DNA of 64,000 nucleotides from an uncultured Methanolobus sp. (GCF_963665675.1 NZ_OY762426.1:1488001-1552000); one strand, 5' to 3'. Shown: positions 47,323 through 55,845, counted from the first letter of the stretch. Program-made: numbers and translations. Notes: generated by a model from the letters alone, not told the origin.

Positions 47323-47817
47323 TCACTGGAATCTCATAAGATTCTTTTTCCGGCGATATTCAGCGGGGTCACGCCCATGCTCCCGGCCACGTTCCGTAAG
47401 ATAATAGCGGTGTGGTGCACTGTTTTCATCACTCTCAATATAGCCACGTTGCCTCAAATGAAGGACGAGCGAGTTGAAATCCTGCATAGACCGTGGGTCA
47501 TTCATCATCTCATGAAGCTCCTGAACTGTCGCAGGTCTATCGATTTCCAACATCAAAGGTGTCACGATGTCCACGAATGGAACTATCTGTCTGATGGCCT
47601 TGAAATCACCAGCTGCAAGGATTTCAGCACCCTCAGCAGTGAGATGATAATAAGTCTGCTTGCCTCGTTTTTCACGTGAAATATAGCCGAACGAAGCCAA
47701 TCTTTTCAGATGCCAATATACGTTGCAGTCGCCGGTTTTTTCAATAATGACCTGACGCCACATCCCGCCATGTTCCTCAAGCAGCCGCAGGATGCGGATT
47801 TGCACGTGTTCTGTCAT
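47323..47817 (-). CDS. Double winged-helix protein
   Basis: 164 residues with two winged helices in tandem (VQIRILRLLEEHGGMWRQVIIEKTGDCNVYWHLKRLASFGYIS and RPATVQELHEMMNDPRSMQDFNSLVLHLRQRGYIE), each ending in a tyrosine-rich wing (YYHLTAEG, RYYLTERG). Its ATG overlaps the stop of the preceding gene (ATGA), so it is coupled to it. Possibly a DNA-binding regulator or a partition/replication factor. Confidence 0.68.
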   Translation of the reverse strand: MTEHVQIRILRLLEEHGGMWRQVIIEKTGDCNVYWHLKRLASFGYISREKRGKQTYYHLTAEGAEILAAGDFKAIRQIVPFVDIVTPLMLEIDRPATVQELHEMMNDPRSMQDFNSLVLHLRQRGYIESDENSAPHRYYLTERGREHGRDPAEYRRKKNLMRFQ

Positions 47818-48302
47818 TGGATTCCCTCAATCTCAATTGAAATCGTGATTTTCAGGGTTCCGTTCCCTTGCTTGATTGCAACCGCTGCACCCTGCTTTTG
47901 TGCTTCATTCGCCTTCGGTGTCCGGCTTTTTCCGTGTTTTTCCTGTGTTTCATGCTCTTGCTCCTGCTTTTCGGTTTCTTGCTCCTTGGTTTCATGCTCC
48001 TGATGCAAACTCCAATCATTCAATTCGACATCAGCATCCGGGTGCAGGGCGATGTATTCTTGCTCCCCTGCCTGCGTGATATAATAACATTGCGGCGACT
48101 GATTGCGATTCACTGCCACTAGCCCCTTGCCTACCAATCGACTGATGGCGGTTTGAACACTCCGGGTGTTCGAGTGGCCGGATAATTCGATGATTTCCGA
48201 CGATGGAAGCTCACCCGATTCTATGAGCACCTGAAGCACTGATTCACCCACACTGCCCTTGCTTATGCTGGCTTTCATGGTTTGCAACCTCTCAAGGTGC
48301 AT
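47814..48302 (-). CDS. Winged-helix protein with repetitive charged linker
   Basis: 162 residues. N-terminal winged helix (VGESVLQVLIESGELPSSEIIELSGHSNTRSVQTAISRLVGKGLVAVN...CYYITQAGEQEY), then a low-complexity linker of repeated EHETKEQETEKQEQEHE, and a short beta-like C-terminal end (GTLKITISIEIEGIQ). It overlaps the upstream gene by 28 bp. Confidence 0.62.
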   Translation of the reverse strand: MHLERLQTMKASISKGSVGESVLQVLIESGELPSSEIIELSGHSNTRSVQTAISRLVGKGLVAVNRNQSPQCYYITQAGEQEYIALHPDADVELNDWSLHQEHETKEQETEKQEQEHETQEKHGKSRTPKANEAQKQGAAVAIKQGNGTLKITISIEIEGIQ

Positions 48303-48727
48303 AGTCCAAGCTCACTAATTGCTTCTTCAGTCACTGAAAGTATTCCATTTTCAGCCACAACATAGCCTTTTTTCCTCATGGATTTCATACATTCGGTGAA
48401 ATACACCTGCGAATAGTACCCTTCAAGTGTCTGGAACAATGAGTCTTCGGTCATTGGTTCGTCCATCAAATACGGCAACACTTTCATGAAAAACGGCAGC
48501 ATAGGGCTTATTTTCAGTCTCAAATAGTCCCGCCCTGCTCCGGTGATGCTCCACTGATGCGGCTGTGCATCACGATTTATCTCTACTTTTCCGTCCTTAT
48601 TAAGCCTGCTGAGGCTGTTTCGCAAGCCGTTGTATGAATGATGGCGTGTGATTTCGAATATCTGTCTTGCTGTCATTGATTGACTTTCGGCAAGCGTCCG
48701 AAGTATGTCTAAGTTCTTTTTTGCCAT
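48275..48727 (-). CDS. Double winged-helix protein, first of the operon
   Basis: 150 residues from ATG 48727 (MAKKNLDILRTLAESQSMTARQIFEITRHHSYNGLRNSLSRLNKDGKVEIN). A second winged helix follows at about 88-140 (DEPMTEDSLFQTLEGYYSQVYFTECMKSMRKKGYVV). The upstream in-frame starts up to 48772 add a poor-quality sequence. Head of the three-gene overlapping set that runs to 47323; a motif copy is 154 bp upstream (48881-48894) and the iteron-like region follows beyond. Confidence 0.66.
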   Translation of the reverse strand: MAKKNLDILRTLAESQSMTARQIFEITRHHSYNGLRNSLSRLNKDGKVEINRDAQPHQWSITGAGRDYLRLKISPMLPFFMKVLPYLMDEPMTEDSLFQTLEGYYSQVYFTECMKSMRKKGYVVAENGILSVTEEAISELGLCTLRGCKP

Positions 48728-49399
48728 GAGATACACTTTCAAAAGTGCACATAAATACATTTTCGTCATCAATCGGCTTCCCCGGCGTCAACAACAACGA
48801 ATTATCGGGTTTGTTACCAATTCGCCACGTGATTTTATATTAGTCAAATGTATGAAAACCCTCGAAATCACGCAAAAAAAAAGCCGTACACCGGAGGGCA
48901 ATCGAGAACAAAACACTATCGGCGGTCGGAATTGAGGAAATATGAAGACCGGAAAAACTGATGATATAATGTTATATCAATAGTATAATTATTTCTCTAA
49001 TTGTATAATAAATTAATATTGTGTGGGTGAATTTGTGGGTGTTTTGGCATATTATCTGTATACCGGTATCTCAGGCAAGACCGGCTCAAATATGACCGTC
49101 ATGAGCAAAAAAGACCGGTTTTGGGGTTCTTTACACCACTCGATGCGGTGAAACCCGGAAATCCCTTGCTTTGAAATGCAAAAATTGATGAATTACAGGT
49201 CGAAAATCGAACCACCGGTCTTCATCGAAGGCAACAAAAATCGCTCTCGAAATCATCAAAAACGCTCCGGGTCTTCGGGTTTTCGGATTTTTGAGTATCG
49301 GGGTTTTCTTCTTGATTGGACGCCGGTGGGTGGGTTTTGGGTGTATTGTCCATGTATTCTAATTTCATAAAATTAATATAAAATCATTTGGGATAGATA

Positions 49400-49842
49400 C
49401 CCCAAGTTTTTTGTGAGGGCTTGCTTGATATCGAAACACTGTTTTCACACAGAAAATGAATATTTGATTTTCAGCATCAGTATAGCCGTTTCAGCAAAAT
49501 ATCAACTGTGTAAACAGTCTAAAGACCCCAAGTTTTTGGGTCACCTTCGACCGATGGCGAAACCCAAGTTTTTTTCAAGAAAAAAATATTCGTTTTTTCA
49601 GTATCGGTTCCCTCATTTGCTAAAAAAACCCAAGTTTTTTTCATGAAAAAAAAGTTCCCACGTGTAGAAAAAATCAAAAAAAAAGAAGGGAAAAAAACGC
49701 TATACATGTATAGGTATTTTTTTTGGAAAAAAACTTGGGTTTTTTCGGCAAAAAGGTATATTGCTATCGAAAAACCGTGATGTTGTTTTCTTGAAAAAAA
49801 CTTGGGTTTCGATAGCAGTTGCCGTGAACCAAAAAACTTGGT
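49400..49842. repeat. Seven iteron-like repeats, CCCAAGTTTTTTTC, in both orientations
   Basis: Copies, forward: 49400-49413, 49527-49540, 49563-49576, 49629-49642; reverse: 49726-49739, 49793-49806, 49829-49842. The core CCCAAGTTTTT is kept in all but the last, which reads ACCAAGTTTTTT. They lie within an about 1.2-kb noncoding region (48773-49950) beside the primase-helicase gene, four in one direction and three in the other. This arrangement fits a replication origin with iterons; direct evidence is lacking. Confidence 0.72.
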
Positions 49843-49850
49843 GTGAAGTA

Positions 49851-49933
49851 TATACTTTAGTGTATACTTTCCTGATTTTCGAGAGCAAGGAGCATGCACG
49901 TTTCAAACCTATATACTAAAGTATATACTTTCC
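49851..49933. repeat. Pair of TATACT repeats next to the iteron array
   Basis: TATACTTTAGTGTATACTTTCC-like sequence at 49851-49872 and TATACTAAAGTATATACTTTCC-like at 49912-49933, each containing an inverted TATACT...AGTATA half. Between the iterons and the primase 3' end. Probably a protein site or a promoter pair. Confidence 0.5.
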
Positions 49934-49950
49934 TTCAAACCATGTCACAT

Positions 49951-51855
49951 TTAATTACTTTGCAAAGTGCGTATGTCCCCCAACGCAGCGAAAGGATTTT
50001 GTGTCACTGCACTTGGTTTGACTTCTCTTACATCTCGGTACTCGTCCTTCAGCCGGACGTCTTGCCATACTTTTGCACCGTTGTATTCATTGCCCCATGA
50101 TTGAGATTCAGCGAAACCATGTGACTTTTGTAATTTATTTTTGAAAGTTTTCTGTGTGTAGATATTTGCGATGTCATGTTCTTCGCAAAATTGTTTGAAA
50201 GCATTGAACAATTCTTTCTGTCCGCATAGGTGTGTTCCTTCTTCTTCGGGTTCCTCGGTGCATGAGAGAAGGAATGCACGGACAGGGTCAGCCTTGAGCA
50301 TGTATTTTTCCTTTGTATCCTTCAAGTCGGTTTCATTGCAATATTCGCCACGAGCAAGCAGATTTTTCAGGTGCTTGATAAGAAGATTCGCAAAACCGCT
50401 GAGTTCTTCGGGTGTGGTGAGTTCTTCACGTAGGTTCTTATTGTCACTGCTGCCTTCAAAACGCTGTTTGAACTCCACAAGCAGCCACCTATCGAAATAT
50501 GCATCGTTGCCGTCGAAGTGAGCCCAAGGTATCTTATTCGCACTGAACATCAGACGGGCAAAAGGTGTGAACCAGAACTCATCTTTGAATTTCTTTTCGC
50601 CTCTGAGTTCATCCTGACCGGTGCAACCCTTGAATACCTCGTTCTTTTCCATTGATTCAGAAGGCAAATCACTGTATATGTTCGCTAGCACGCCATACAG
50701 TCCAGCGAGTGCAAATTTGTCTTTCTCCATCAACTGAAGAGATGTGGTGGAATACATTCCCTTCAGAAGTTCCCGGACAAGGTGGAACAGTACGGACTTT
50801 CCATTTTTTCCGTCACCAACGCCCATGTATGCCTTACGCATCTTGTTTTCAATGATTAACAAGTACGAAATGAACTCAAGCGTCCCGTTTCTGTCGTTCT
50901 CGTCTGGAAGGATTTCCTCAAGGAATTTTTCAATTTTTGGACATTTCGCATTCGGGTCATAGACTGTATTGATTTGGATTGTCGTTTTGTAGTCCGGGGT
51001 ATGTGGATATTCAGCACCGGTGTCAACATCGTACAAGCAGTTCTTGAAGTTGATTAGGTGGCTGGATTGATTCAGCAGCCTCCTATCGCACAGTGTTTCA
51101 TCCTGAATGAAGGATACAATTTCATTCTTGAATTTGTCACTGGAATCATTCCATAATTCACGCTGAACAAGCTGTCGGATGATGTTTTCGCCGCCGAACC
51201 GGTACACACCATTGTCCCAATACAAGACCTCATGTGTGTCGTCCAATGTCAAAAAAGTGATGTCGTGCATGATTTTCTGTGACAGACTTGCCACACGGAT
51301 TGAATGCACTCTTCCCTGTTTGTCAGTGTTGATGTAGATTGACCGCCTGTGCTTTCCTTCCTGCGCTCGAATGTAGTCCAATGCCTTGTATGTCTCATAA
51401 TTCTTGCCATCATTTCCGGCGAGGAATTTTATGCTGACTTCAGCGAAAAGCTTGTCAAGGTCGGCTTTCTTCAGGCTGTGAATGCTATTGTGAACGATTT
51501 CATAGAGAAATTCATCACGGGATTGCCATTTCTTCTTTGGGGTGGACAAATCATCGTATTCAAACTCACGCAGCCCTAAGATATCACCGTCTTTCGAGGC
51601 TGATAATTCAATCATATAAGTGGCGACTGCATTCAATTTTTCAACAAATTTCCACACAATGTCACCTGCTTCGATGACCACCGGTTCAGCGGATTTCAAT
51701 ATATGGCCGAATCTGGCAAAATCCATTTCCGGTTCTTGCTGCTGTTCGTCACGTTGTTGCTTCAGACGGGATTGCCACAGTGTTCCGCCGTCAGGGCTGA
51801 CAGGTGTCTTGTTTTCGATGCCGAAATGCTTATATTCTGTGCTGTTATTATTCAT
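49951..51855 (-). CDS. D5/SF3-type primase-helicase of the element
   Basis: 634 residues from ATG 51855. The C-terminal half has the phage/plasmid primase P4/D5 pattern: Walker A MGVGDGKNGKSVLFHLVRELL, then the domain ANIYSDLPSESMEKNEVFKGCTGQDELRGEKKF, and sensor region RLMFSANKIP...AYFDRWLLVEF. The N-terminal half is divergent; a primase active site is not obvious. Replication initiator of the element (inference). A hairpin GCCATTGTT/AACAATGGC (51886-51909) lies between it and the RHH gene upstream. Confidence 0.82.
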   Translation of the reverse strand: MNNNSTEYKHFGIENKTPVSPDGGTLWQSRLKQQRDEQQQEPEMDFARFGHILKSAEPVVIEAGDIVWKFVEKLNAVATYMIELSASKDGDILGLREFEYDDLSTPKKKWQSRDEFLYEIVHNSIHSLKKADLDKLFAEVSIKFLAGNDGKNYETYKALDYIRAQEGKHRRSIYINTDKQGRVHSIRVASLSQKIMHDITFLTLDDTHEVLYWDNGVYRFGGENIIRQLVQRELWNDSSDKFKNEIVSFIQDETLCDRRLLNQSSHLINFKNCLYDVDTGAEYPHTPDYKTTIQINTVYDPNAKCPKIEKFLEEILPDENDRNGTLEFISYLLIIENKMRKAYMGVGDGKNGKSVLFHLVRELLKGMYSTTSLQLMEKDKFALAGLYGVLANIYSDLPSESMEKNEVFKGCTGQDELRGEKKFKDEFWFTPFARLMFSANKIPWAHFDGNDAYFDRWLLVEFKQRFEGSSDNKNLREELTTPEELSGFANLLIKHLKNLLARGEYCNETDLKDTKEKYMLKADPVRAFLLSCTEEPEEEGTHLCGQKELFNAFKQFCEEHDIANIYTQKTFKNKLQKSHGFAESQSWGNEYNGAKVWQDVRLKDEYRDVREVKPSAVTQNPFAALGDIRTLQSN

Positions 51856-52029
51856 GTTATACAACTTCTATGGCGGCGCTCGAATGCCATTGTTGTGGTG
51901 AACAATGGCGGCGCACTCTTTTTTTAAGTGTTTTTTATAAAGTCGTCAAAATGTTTTTATTTCGCGAATCTAATTCGTTGTTGATACCATTGCCGATTCC
52001 GGCCACTCCATTATTAGGGCAGCTTGTTT

Positions 52030-52170
52030 TCACTTCCGGCTCGGCTGTTCTGACATGTAAAATTCCAAAGCCCGGTGTATGAATTTGCTTCTCGGTACGT
52101 CTCCCCGTTCTGTTTCCATGCGTTTGAACAAGGTTGTGTCTACTGTTATTCCGGTATTGATGGTTGACAT
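52030..52170 (-). CDS. 46-aa ribbon-helix-helix protein
   Basis: Frame from ATG 52170 (MSTINTGITVDTTLFKRMET, then ERGDVPRSKFIHRALEFYMS) to TGA 52030-52032, with ribosome site CAGGAG about 10 bp before. The beta strand ITVDTTLFKRMETER and the helix-turn-helix that follows fit the CopG/Arc RHH fold. Upstream of the primase on the same strand; RHH proteins often control plasmid replication genes. Too small for routine calls. Confidence 0.68.
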   Translation of the reverse strand: MSTINTGITVDTTLFKRMETERGDVPRSKFIHRALEFYMSEQPSRK

Positions 52171-52561
52171 TATTTTTCAACTCCTGAATGTAGTATTATA
52201 GCTACAAATGGTAGGTGTGGTATAAGTCGTATAAAAACATTTTCGCAAGCAAGAGGCACGAATTTGCTTTGCTAATATAAATGTTTTTCGTCGCAATATA
52301 ATTTTAAAAGTCATCAGGTATACGGATATTGAGTGAAATATAAAAAATAAGGTAGTGAAATTAAAATTATAATTTTGAATACTATAATTTAGTGAAATTG
52401 GGGTATTTCGCAAAGAAAATTAAGAAGGTGTGCGGCGACCGAAAGCCCTTCGTTCATATGATATCTTTTTGATACTGCCCTCATCATTTCGGTGGTTTTA
52501 TGGGAGTGAAAAAAGAGTTTTGAGTGTTGGAAAAAAAGAAGGAAAAAAGGAAGAGTGGGGG
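52171..52561 (-). promoter_or_regulatory. Leader region between integrase and RHH genes
   Basis: 391 AT-rich bp without a gene. Holds element motif copy CAGGTATACGGATA (52315-52328), a weaker one near 52427, and TATA-like TAATATAAATG (about 52274-52284). The likely promoter of the RHH-primase unit. Confidence 0.5.
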
Positions 52562-54202
52562 TCACTCTTCTTGTGCCATTAATTTCTTCATGACCGCTTG
52601 AATCAAAGGGTCATCTTTCAGCTTTTCCGGGTCACGTTTGGTATCTCTTTCAGCTTTGACAGCAGCAAATATGTCGTCCAATTCCTCTTCAGATGCCGTT
52701 GATGGTGACCATGTAGGGTCAGCGTCCATTTTGGATTTGAAAGCTTGTAGGAGCAGCAGACCCAAATTGTCAGAGTCGATGGTGCTTGTGAATTCTTCAC
52801 CGTCAATCTCATTTACGATTTCCATGCCGGTATTGTCTTGCAATATATCGATTCCATTGCGAATCTGGTCCTTTGTCTTGAGTTTCTCTATTTCGGCACG
52901 AATATCTGATATTTCCTCTTCATGATGCAACTTCATCTTGGTCACGGATGGATGTGTAATGTCAGTGTAATTCACAGTGCCTTCAATGGTCACCCCATCG
53001 AGTCCCTGCAAATAGTATTGCAACCCTTCCTCAACATTGTAATCCTCGTAAGTTACCTTCACCTTGTCGCCTGCGTGACCCATCCAGTGCTCCTTGTAAT
53101 CCGCATCAATCGACTTGTAATTGTTAGAAAAATAGTGGCGCATCGCATGACTTCTGATGGAAGAGTATTCACCCTCGATGTTTGGGAGTTGCATATCTTT
53201 ACGGAGGTTAACGTACATTTTTGTGATTCCTTCTGCCGAGAATGCACGAAGTGAATCGTCGTAGTCGATGACGTTACCCTCTTTATCTCTCACAATAGAT
53301 TCCCTGAAATCGGCCTCAATCCGTTCATCGATGAACAATTTATCCGTTTTTTTATATATTCTTCTAGTTTCATACCAGTCACCCTCGTGGAATTGATTAT
53401 TCCTTTCTTCTAAATATTTTTTTATCCATCTTACCGTTTCAGGAGCAAAAAACGTATGATATTCGTTGAAGTTTTTTTCCCTTCCTCGGTCTATTACGCA
53501 GACCTCAACCTTGTTTCCTGCACTGTCGAGGAGAGGATTACCTTCAACATCTTTCAGGGTCTGAAGACCGTCTTCAAATTCACCATAGGTTACAGTGGTG
53601 ATATCAAGCCTTGCCATGCCAGATGTGACGCCACAACTCATTATACACTTGTTACGTGTCGATGCCGTTTGGAAAGCCTTTTTCAAAAGTTCAAAGTCGG
53701 GCGCTTTCTTTGATTTTGTGGATACAGGTGCATTTATTCTCACATCGATATTTGATACATCAACCTTATAGAACTTGTAGAAATTAATCAATCGATTGAA
53801 GTTCGATTTTGCGGTGCTCGCTTTCAATCTTCCTTCAAGGTGTGTCTTGAAATCCAGTATTAACTTTTCATAGTCGCCAATATCATCGTCGTCAGATAGG
53901 ATAAGTGCTTCAAAATCATCAGGTGTAACAGCATCAACGAATTTCTGATTTTTCTTTTTCTGATGAGCCAACGCATGAGTAATCAATGACGTAGGGTTTG
54001 CGTCTGTCATACCATTCTCATGTAAGAAATGGATGTACATCCTCATTGTATACTTTTTATTCCGTCTTGAACCAGCTTTCTTGTCTTTCTCACCGTTTTT
54101 TGGCTTCAACAACCACTTATCAAATGCTTTATCATTATCAACAATGTCTTCCACAGCATTGTATTTGTAGACCCTTTTGTATTTTTTGGGCATGGGTTTC
54201 AT
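52562..54202 (-). CDS. Tyrosine recombinase (integrase)
   Basis: 546 residues. N-terminal SAM-like core-binding domain (YTMRMYIHFLHENGM...TAKSNFNRLINFYKFY). The catalytic set is visible in order: Arg in TSGMARLDITTV, HxxR in SIRSHAMRHYFSNN, His in HWMGHAGDKVK and Tyr in TYEDYNVEEGLQYY. A C-terminal coiled coil (HHEEEISDIRAEIEKLK) and acidic tail extend it. Starts 51 bp from the right attachment core, so it most likely drove the integration into the HhH gene. Ribosome site AAGGATG. Confidence 0.88.
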   Translation of the reverse strand: MKPMPKKYKRVYKYNAVEDIVDNDKAFDKWLLKPKNGEKDKKAGSRRNKKYTMRMYIHFLHENGMTDANPTSLITHALAHQKKKNQKFVDAVTPDDFEALILSDDDDIGDYEKLILDFKTHLEGRLKASTAKSNFNRLINFYKFYKVDVSNIDVRINAPVSTKSKKAPDFELLKKAFQTASTRNKCIMSCGVTSGMARLDITTVTYGEFEDGLQTLKDVEGNPLLDSAGNKVEVCVIDRGREKNFNEYHTFFAPETVRWIKKYLEERNNQFHEGDWYETRRIYKKTDKLFIDERIEADFRESIVRDKEGNVIDYDDSLRAFSAEGITKMYVNLRKDMQLPNIEGEYSSIRSHAMRHYFSNNYKSIDADYKEHWMGHAGDKVKVTYEDYNVEEGLQYYLQGLDGVTIEGTVNYTDITHPSVTKMKLHHEEEISDIRAEIEKLKTKDQIRNGIDILQDNTGMEIVNEIDGEEFTSTIDSDNLGLLLLQAFKSKMDADPTWSPSTASEEELDDIFAAVKAERDTKRDPEKLKDDPLIQAVMKKLMAQEE

Positions 54203-54252
54203 ACATCCTTGTTATTTTTATATTAATAAAAATGTATGCCCTAATTAGTCGC

Positions 54253-54262
54253 CATCTATCAA
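54253..54262. other. Attachment-site core, right end
   Basis: CATCTATCAA, identical to 39368-39377, inside the coding sequence of the N-terminal HhH fragment. Confidence 0.8.
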
Positions 54263-54464
54263 CGTGCATCCCCTGAAAATCGCATAATTGCTGGTAGAGT
54301 TTTTCCGGGTCTCTGTTCTTTAGATCTGAAATACTGCGGATTCCAAGATTACAGAGGTCATCAGCAATCTTTTTTCCAACACCCGGGATTACCATGAGTT
54401 CTTTAGTAACAGCTTTGTAGTTATCACTTTCATTATTGGAAGTTTCATTCTTTTTTGCATTCAT
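54253..54464 (-). pseudogene. 5' fragment of the Cdd1-like helix-hairpin-helix gene
   Basis: From ATG 54464 (MNAKKNETSN): VTKELMVIPGVGKKIADDL and LGIRSISDLKNRDPEKLYQQL make the HhH domain, ending HVDR at the core. Beyond it the frame runs into element DNA (WRLIRAYIFINIKITRM...), stopping at 54138 inside the integrase start. The true C-terminus is at 39277-39377. The N-terminal domain may still be made as a fusion. It is cotranscribed with the SagB-type gene upstream. Confidence 0.82.
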
Positions 54465-54481
54465 CGTGGCTTCCTCAGCTC

Positions 54482-55216
54482 TCACTTTTTGCCCACGGTT
54501 GCAACATAAATAACAAACTCATTCTCACCATCAATTCCCATTGCAGGATTAATCTCTTCATCAAGGAATGCTGCAATGGCACAAACACCACAGTCCACGG
54601 ATTCCGCACTGAGATAGAGGTTCTGGCACACATGACCGGCATCAAGATGCAGGTATCTGTAACCTCTCTGGCTGTATCTCCATGTCATTCTGTAGGGAAT
54701 TGCTGTCCAGATGAAAGTTGCAGCACAGCTGGTTACAAAAGGCTGATCCAGACACCCACGTCTGATATTTGTTGCAATGTCTTTTTCAGTGTTTATCTCC
54801 ACGAGTTTGTGTTCAATAGGAAGGAATCTGTAGAGGCCTTTTTCAAGTCCTTTGACATTGTTTGCGAGAATATAGGTTTCCAGAGCGTGTCTTGCTCCTG
54901 CTGATGGTACTGTCCTGAAAGTAGCGGCATTCCTGACGACTTCCTTCACTCCCTGAGTGCACCAGAGCAGGTAGGAGAGTTCTTCAAGAGAAAGAGGCTC
55001 TGAACTGTAATTCCTGATGCTTGTTCTCTTTTCTATTGCTTTTCTGAGGTCGATGTTCTCGACTTTAATATCCTGTGGTAAAGGAAGGTCGATTATCCTC
55101 TTACTTTCTTCTGCGCCAAGTTCCAGATCAGGATTTGGATGCCCCATTGACTGGTCTGGCCTGTCCAGATACCGATACTGCGTTTTTTCCATGAATTCTT
55201 TGCCCGTTCCACTCAT
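54482..55216 (-). CDS. SagB/ThcOx-type nitroreductase-like oxidoreductase
   Basis: 244 residues. FMN-binding nitroreductase fold: RKAIEKRTSIRNYSSEPLSLEELSYLLWCTQGV, VPSAGARHALETYI, and the C-terminal HLDAGHVCQNLYLSAESVDCGVCAIAAF. SagB-like enzymes oxidise azolines or other small molecules; there is no peptide precursor here, so the substrate is open. Ends next to the HhH gene on the same strand. Confidence 0.82.
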   Translation of the reverse strand: MSGTGKEFMEKTQYRYLDRPDQSMGHPNPDLELGAEESKRIIDLPLPQDIKVENIDLRKAIEKRTSIRNYSSEPLSLEELSYLLWCTQGVKEVVRNAATFRTVPSAGARHALETYILANNVKGLEKGLYRFLPIEHKLVEINTEKDIATNIRRGCLDQPFVTSCAATFIWTAIPYRMTWRYSQRGYRYLHLDAGHVCQNLYLSAESVDCGVCAIAAFLDEEINPAMGIDGENEFVIYVATVGKK

Positions 55217-55269
55217 AAGTAAACATCAAAGGAAGAAAATATAAAGCATTTGATTGCCCAATTCATGAT

Positions 55270-55845
55270 ATGAAAATACGCTGCCAATGGGCCGAAGCCA
55301 ACGAACATGAAATTGCCTATCATGACACAGAATGGGGAGTTCCTGAACATGATGACAGGAAGCTCTTTGAGTTTCTGGTACTCGAAGGAGCACAGGCAGG
55401 CCTTAGCTGGGATACGATCCTGAAAAGAAGGGAGAATTACAGAAAAGCCTTTGATGATTTTGATTTCGAGAAAGTTGCTGCTTATGATGAAAAGAGAATT
55501 GAAGAGCTGTTACAGGACTGCGGAATTATCAGGAACAAACTGAAAGTGCGTTCTGCTGTCAATAATGCGAAAGCGTACATTAAAATCAGAGATGAGTTCG
55601 TTTCGTTTGATGCTTATCTCAAAACATTCCTGCCTGATGGGAAATCAATACAGAACACATGGAAAACGATGGACGAAATTCCTGCAAAAACTGAGCTTTC
55701 TGAAAAGATAAGCAAGGACATGAAAAAGAGAGGATTCAATTTTGTGGGTCCTACAATTGTTTATGCATTCATGCAGGCTGTGGGAATGGTAAATGACCAT
55801 CTTGTTGATTGCTTCAGGCATGAAGAATGCCGGAAAATGAAGTGA
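55270..55845 (+). CDS. tag: DNA-3-methyladenine glycosylase I
   Basis: 191 residues. Removes 3-methyladenine from DNA. MKIRCQWAEANEHEIAYHDTEWGVPEHDDRKLFEFLVLEGAQAGLSW and GIIRNKLKVRSAVNNAKA are the family; the zinc ligands Cys5, His near 18 and the C-terminal HEEC Cys/His are present in place. TATA-like AAAATATAAAG lies about 20-30 bp before ATG, so leaderless. Confidence 0.92.
   Translation: MKIRCQWAEANEHEIAYHDTEWGVPEHDDRKLFEFLVLEGAQAGLSWDTILKRRENYRKAFDDFDFEKVAAYDEKRIEELLQDCGIIRNKLKVRSAVNNAKAYIKIRDEFVSFDAYLKTFLPDGKSIQNTWKTMDEIPAKTELSEKISKDMKKRGFNFVGPTIVYAFMQAVGMVNDHLVDCFRHEECRKMK

Larger units (their letters stand above)
39422..52328. repeat. Recurrent 14-bp motif of the integrated element, six copies
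   Basis: Consensus CMGGTRTRCGGRTT. Copies: 39422-39435 (reverse, CAGGTATACGGGTT), 46142-46155 (CCGGTGTACGGATT), 47266-47279 (CAGGTATACGGATT), 47309-47322 (CCGGTGTGCGGATT), 48881-48894 (reverse, CCGGTGTACGGCTT), 52315-52328 (CAGGTATACGGATA). A weak copy is near 52427. All are intergenic or at gene edges, and none was noticed elsewhere in the window. Presumably the binding site of one of the element's own regulators. Confidence 0.62.
39368..54262. mobile_element. Integrated element (plasmid- or provirus-like), about 14.9 kb
   Basis: Bounded by a 10-bp direct repeat, CATCTATCAA, at 39368-39377 and 54253-54262. Outside these, the two halves of one HhH gene face each other in matching frame. Gene content: serine recombinase, small proteins, DUF1699 protein, spike-like membrane protein with a small partner, zinc-ribbon protein, a winged-helix battery, an iteron-like region, SF3 primase-helicase, RHH protein and tyrosine recombinase. 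No capsid, terminase or packaging ATPase is recognised, so plasmid versus enveloped (pleomorphic) virus is open. Confidence 0.85.

Noticed and set aside
49400..49842. CRISPR array
   Set aside because: Repeats are short, in both orientations and unevenly spaced, and no cas gene is near.
49519..49899. Open frame of 126 codons on the minus strand
   Set aside because: It is low-complexity (Phe/Lys-rich) and arises from the A/T-rich iteron repeats; no ribosome site.
52177..52413. Minus-strand open frame of 78 codons
   Set aside because: No ribosome site and composition of AT-rich noncoding DNA.
54138..54252. C-terminal part of the HhH open frame as a native protein tail
   Set aside because: These codons lie inside the element and overlap the integrase start; the true tail is at 39277-39377.
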